A stretch of DNA of 64,000 nucleotides from Symbiodinium natans (Eukaryota > Sar > Dinophyceae > Suessiales > Symbiodiniaceae): positions 312,001-376,000 of the forward strand of contig CAJNDS010002530.1 in the NCBI GenBank assembly GCA_905221605.1, in the 5' to 3' direction. Shown here one piece after another: positions 63,573-64,000 of the stretch. The notes below the pieces were generated by a model. That model searched no databases. It saw only the letters and a list, made by a program, of their open reading frames with translations, and was not told where the DNA came from. The first letter of the stretch is position 1. Every line of letters starts with the position of its first letter. The position numbers were made by a program, and so were the translations under genes.

Positions 63573-64000
63573 ATGTCAAGCCCCGCGGAGACGCAAGATG
63601 GCGCAGCGCCCGCCGCCATGCCTACGGCCGAAGAGACCGCGGATTCCTCCAACTTGGCAGCAATTCCTCCCCAAGATATGGTCACTCGTGAACCCGTTGC
63701 CCAAGGAACCATGCATGAGATCAATGCCAACTTACATGTCTGTGTTATGAGTGATGGTACTTACGCTAGTTTTGCTGACGGACATAAGATGACTATTTCA
63801 GAAGCAGTCTACGAGACCCTCCTGCAGGGTGTAGCTAATAGACCCACCCGACCCCGACCACCTTCGGATATTTCGAACATTACGGGTTTGCGCTCAGCTT
63901 CGGCAGCGATGACCAATGATGAGCCCATAGAGTGGGGCGATATGGACCCAAATTTAGTTAGAGAGCTCCAGCAGAACCCGGCTAAGATGAAGGTATTTCT
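63573..64000 (+). CDS. Partial ORF running off the window, unidentified
   Basis: From ATG at 63573 the frame is open for 142 codons to the end of the window. It begins MSSPAETQDGAAPAAMPTAE, has a compact stretch INANLHVCVMSDGTYASFAD-GHKMTISEAVYETLLQ, and then an acidic part EPIEWGDMDPNLVRELQQNP. An AG acceptor with a T-rich tract (GTTCTTTTCAG) lies at about 63443-63453. It could be a host gene start or the first ORF of another retroelement. Nothing decisive is seen in the 5' flank. Confidence 0.5.
   Translation, partial: MSSPAETQDGAAPAAMPTAEETADSSNLAAIPPQDMVTREPVAQGTMHEINANLHVCVMSDGTYASFADGHKMTISEAVYETLLQGVANRPTRPRPPSDISNITGLRSASAAMTNDEPIEWGDMDPNLVRELQQNPAKMKVF

Overview
The window reads as nuclear DNA of a dinoflagellate, most likely of the Symbiodiniaceae type. 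The grounds are genes cut into very short exons whose introns begin mainly with GC (less often GT) and end in AG, an alveolin gene, TTTAGGG telomere-type repeats, a dense load of retrotransposons, and a plastid-type 23S rRNA of the kind dinoflagellates carry on minicircles. No database was searched. Family names rest on motifs read in the sequence, and exon models rest on agreeing splice phases.

0-15.2 kb: the genes I could read all lie on the minus strand, head to tail, as expected for dinoflagellate gene clusters. They are a HAD-superfamily phosphatase (exons at 119-975, N-terminal exons at 4756-5051), unidentified Cys-rich exons (about 1.0-2.2 kb), a repeat-rich gene with EF-hand exons (6.9-9.5 kb), arrayed Pro/Gly exons (10.1-10.9 kb) and a collagen-like exon (11.4-11.7 kb), and a 12-exon alveolin gene (12.0-15.2 kb) with a 1035-nt glycine-rich exon.

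15.2-30.6 kb: mostly intron-like or intergenic sequence. It holds fragments of a multi-exon membrane protein (about 20.9-23.4 kb, minus), a decayed AT-richer ORF with two in-frame TAGs, plus-strand exon-like stretches with a duplicated exon, a 5'-truncated tyrosine recombinase, and a 1.2-kb tract carrying about thirty copies of CAATG on one strand.

30.6-41.0 kb: a large non-LTR retrotransposon on the minus strand. It encodes ORF1-like proteins, an AP endonuclease, a reverse transcriptase, a zinc-finger series and a C-terminal ubiquitin-specific-protease-like domain with a recognisable Cys/His/Asp triad. It carries three frame breaks but is otherwise almost free of stops. 41.4-50.1 kb: a Ty1/copia element on the plus strand (PBS, Gag, protease, a SAP-domain segment, integrase, RT/RNase H, and an extra ORF with a membrane segment and zinc knuckle). 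Its 3' end runs into a fragment of a related element in inverted orientation (50.2-51.3 kb).

51.3-60.67 kb: an AT-rich block made of two about 4.8-kb direct copies, each with one plastid-type 23S rRNA gene and a spacer full of perfect palindromes. It looks like a minicircle dimer joined to nuclear DNA, or an assembly chimera. Both rRNA copies have lesions in the peptidyl-transferase loop. 60.7-64 kb: a duplicated 220-bp element, about 190 bp of interstitial telomeric repeat, further direct repeats, and the start of an ORF that runs off the window.
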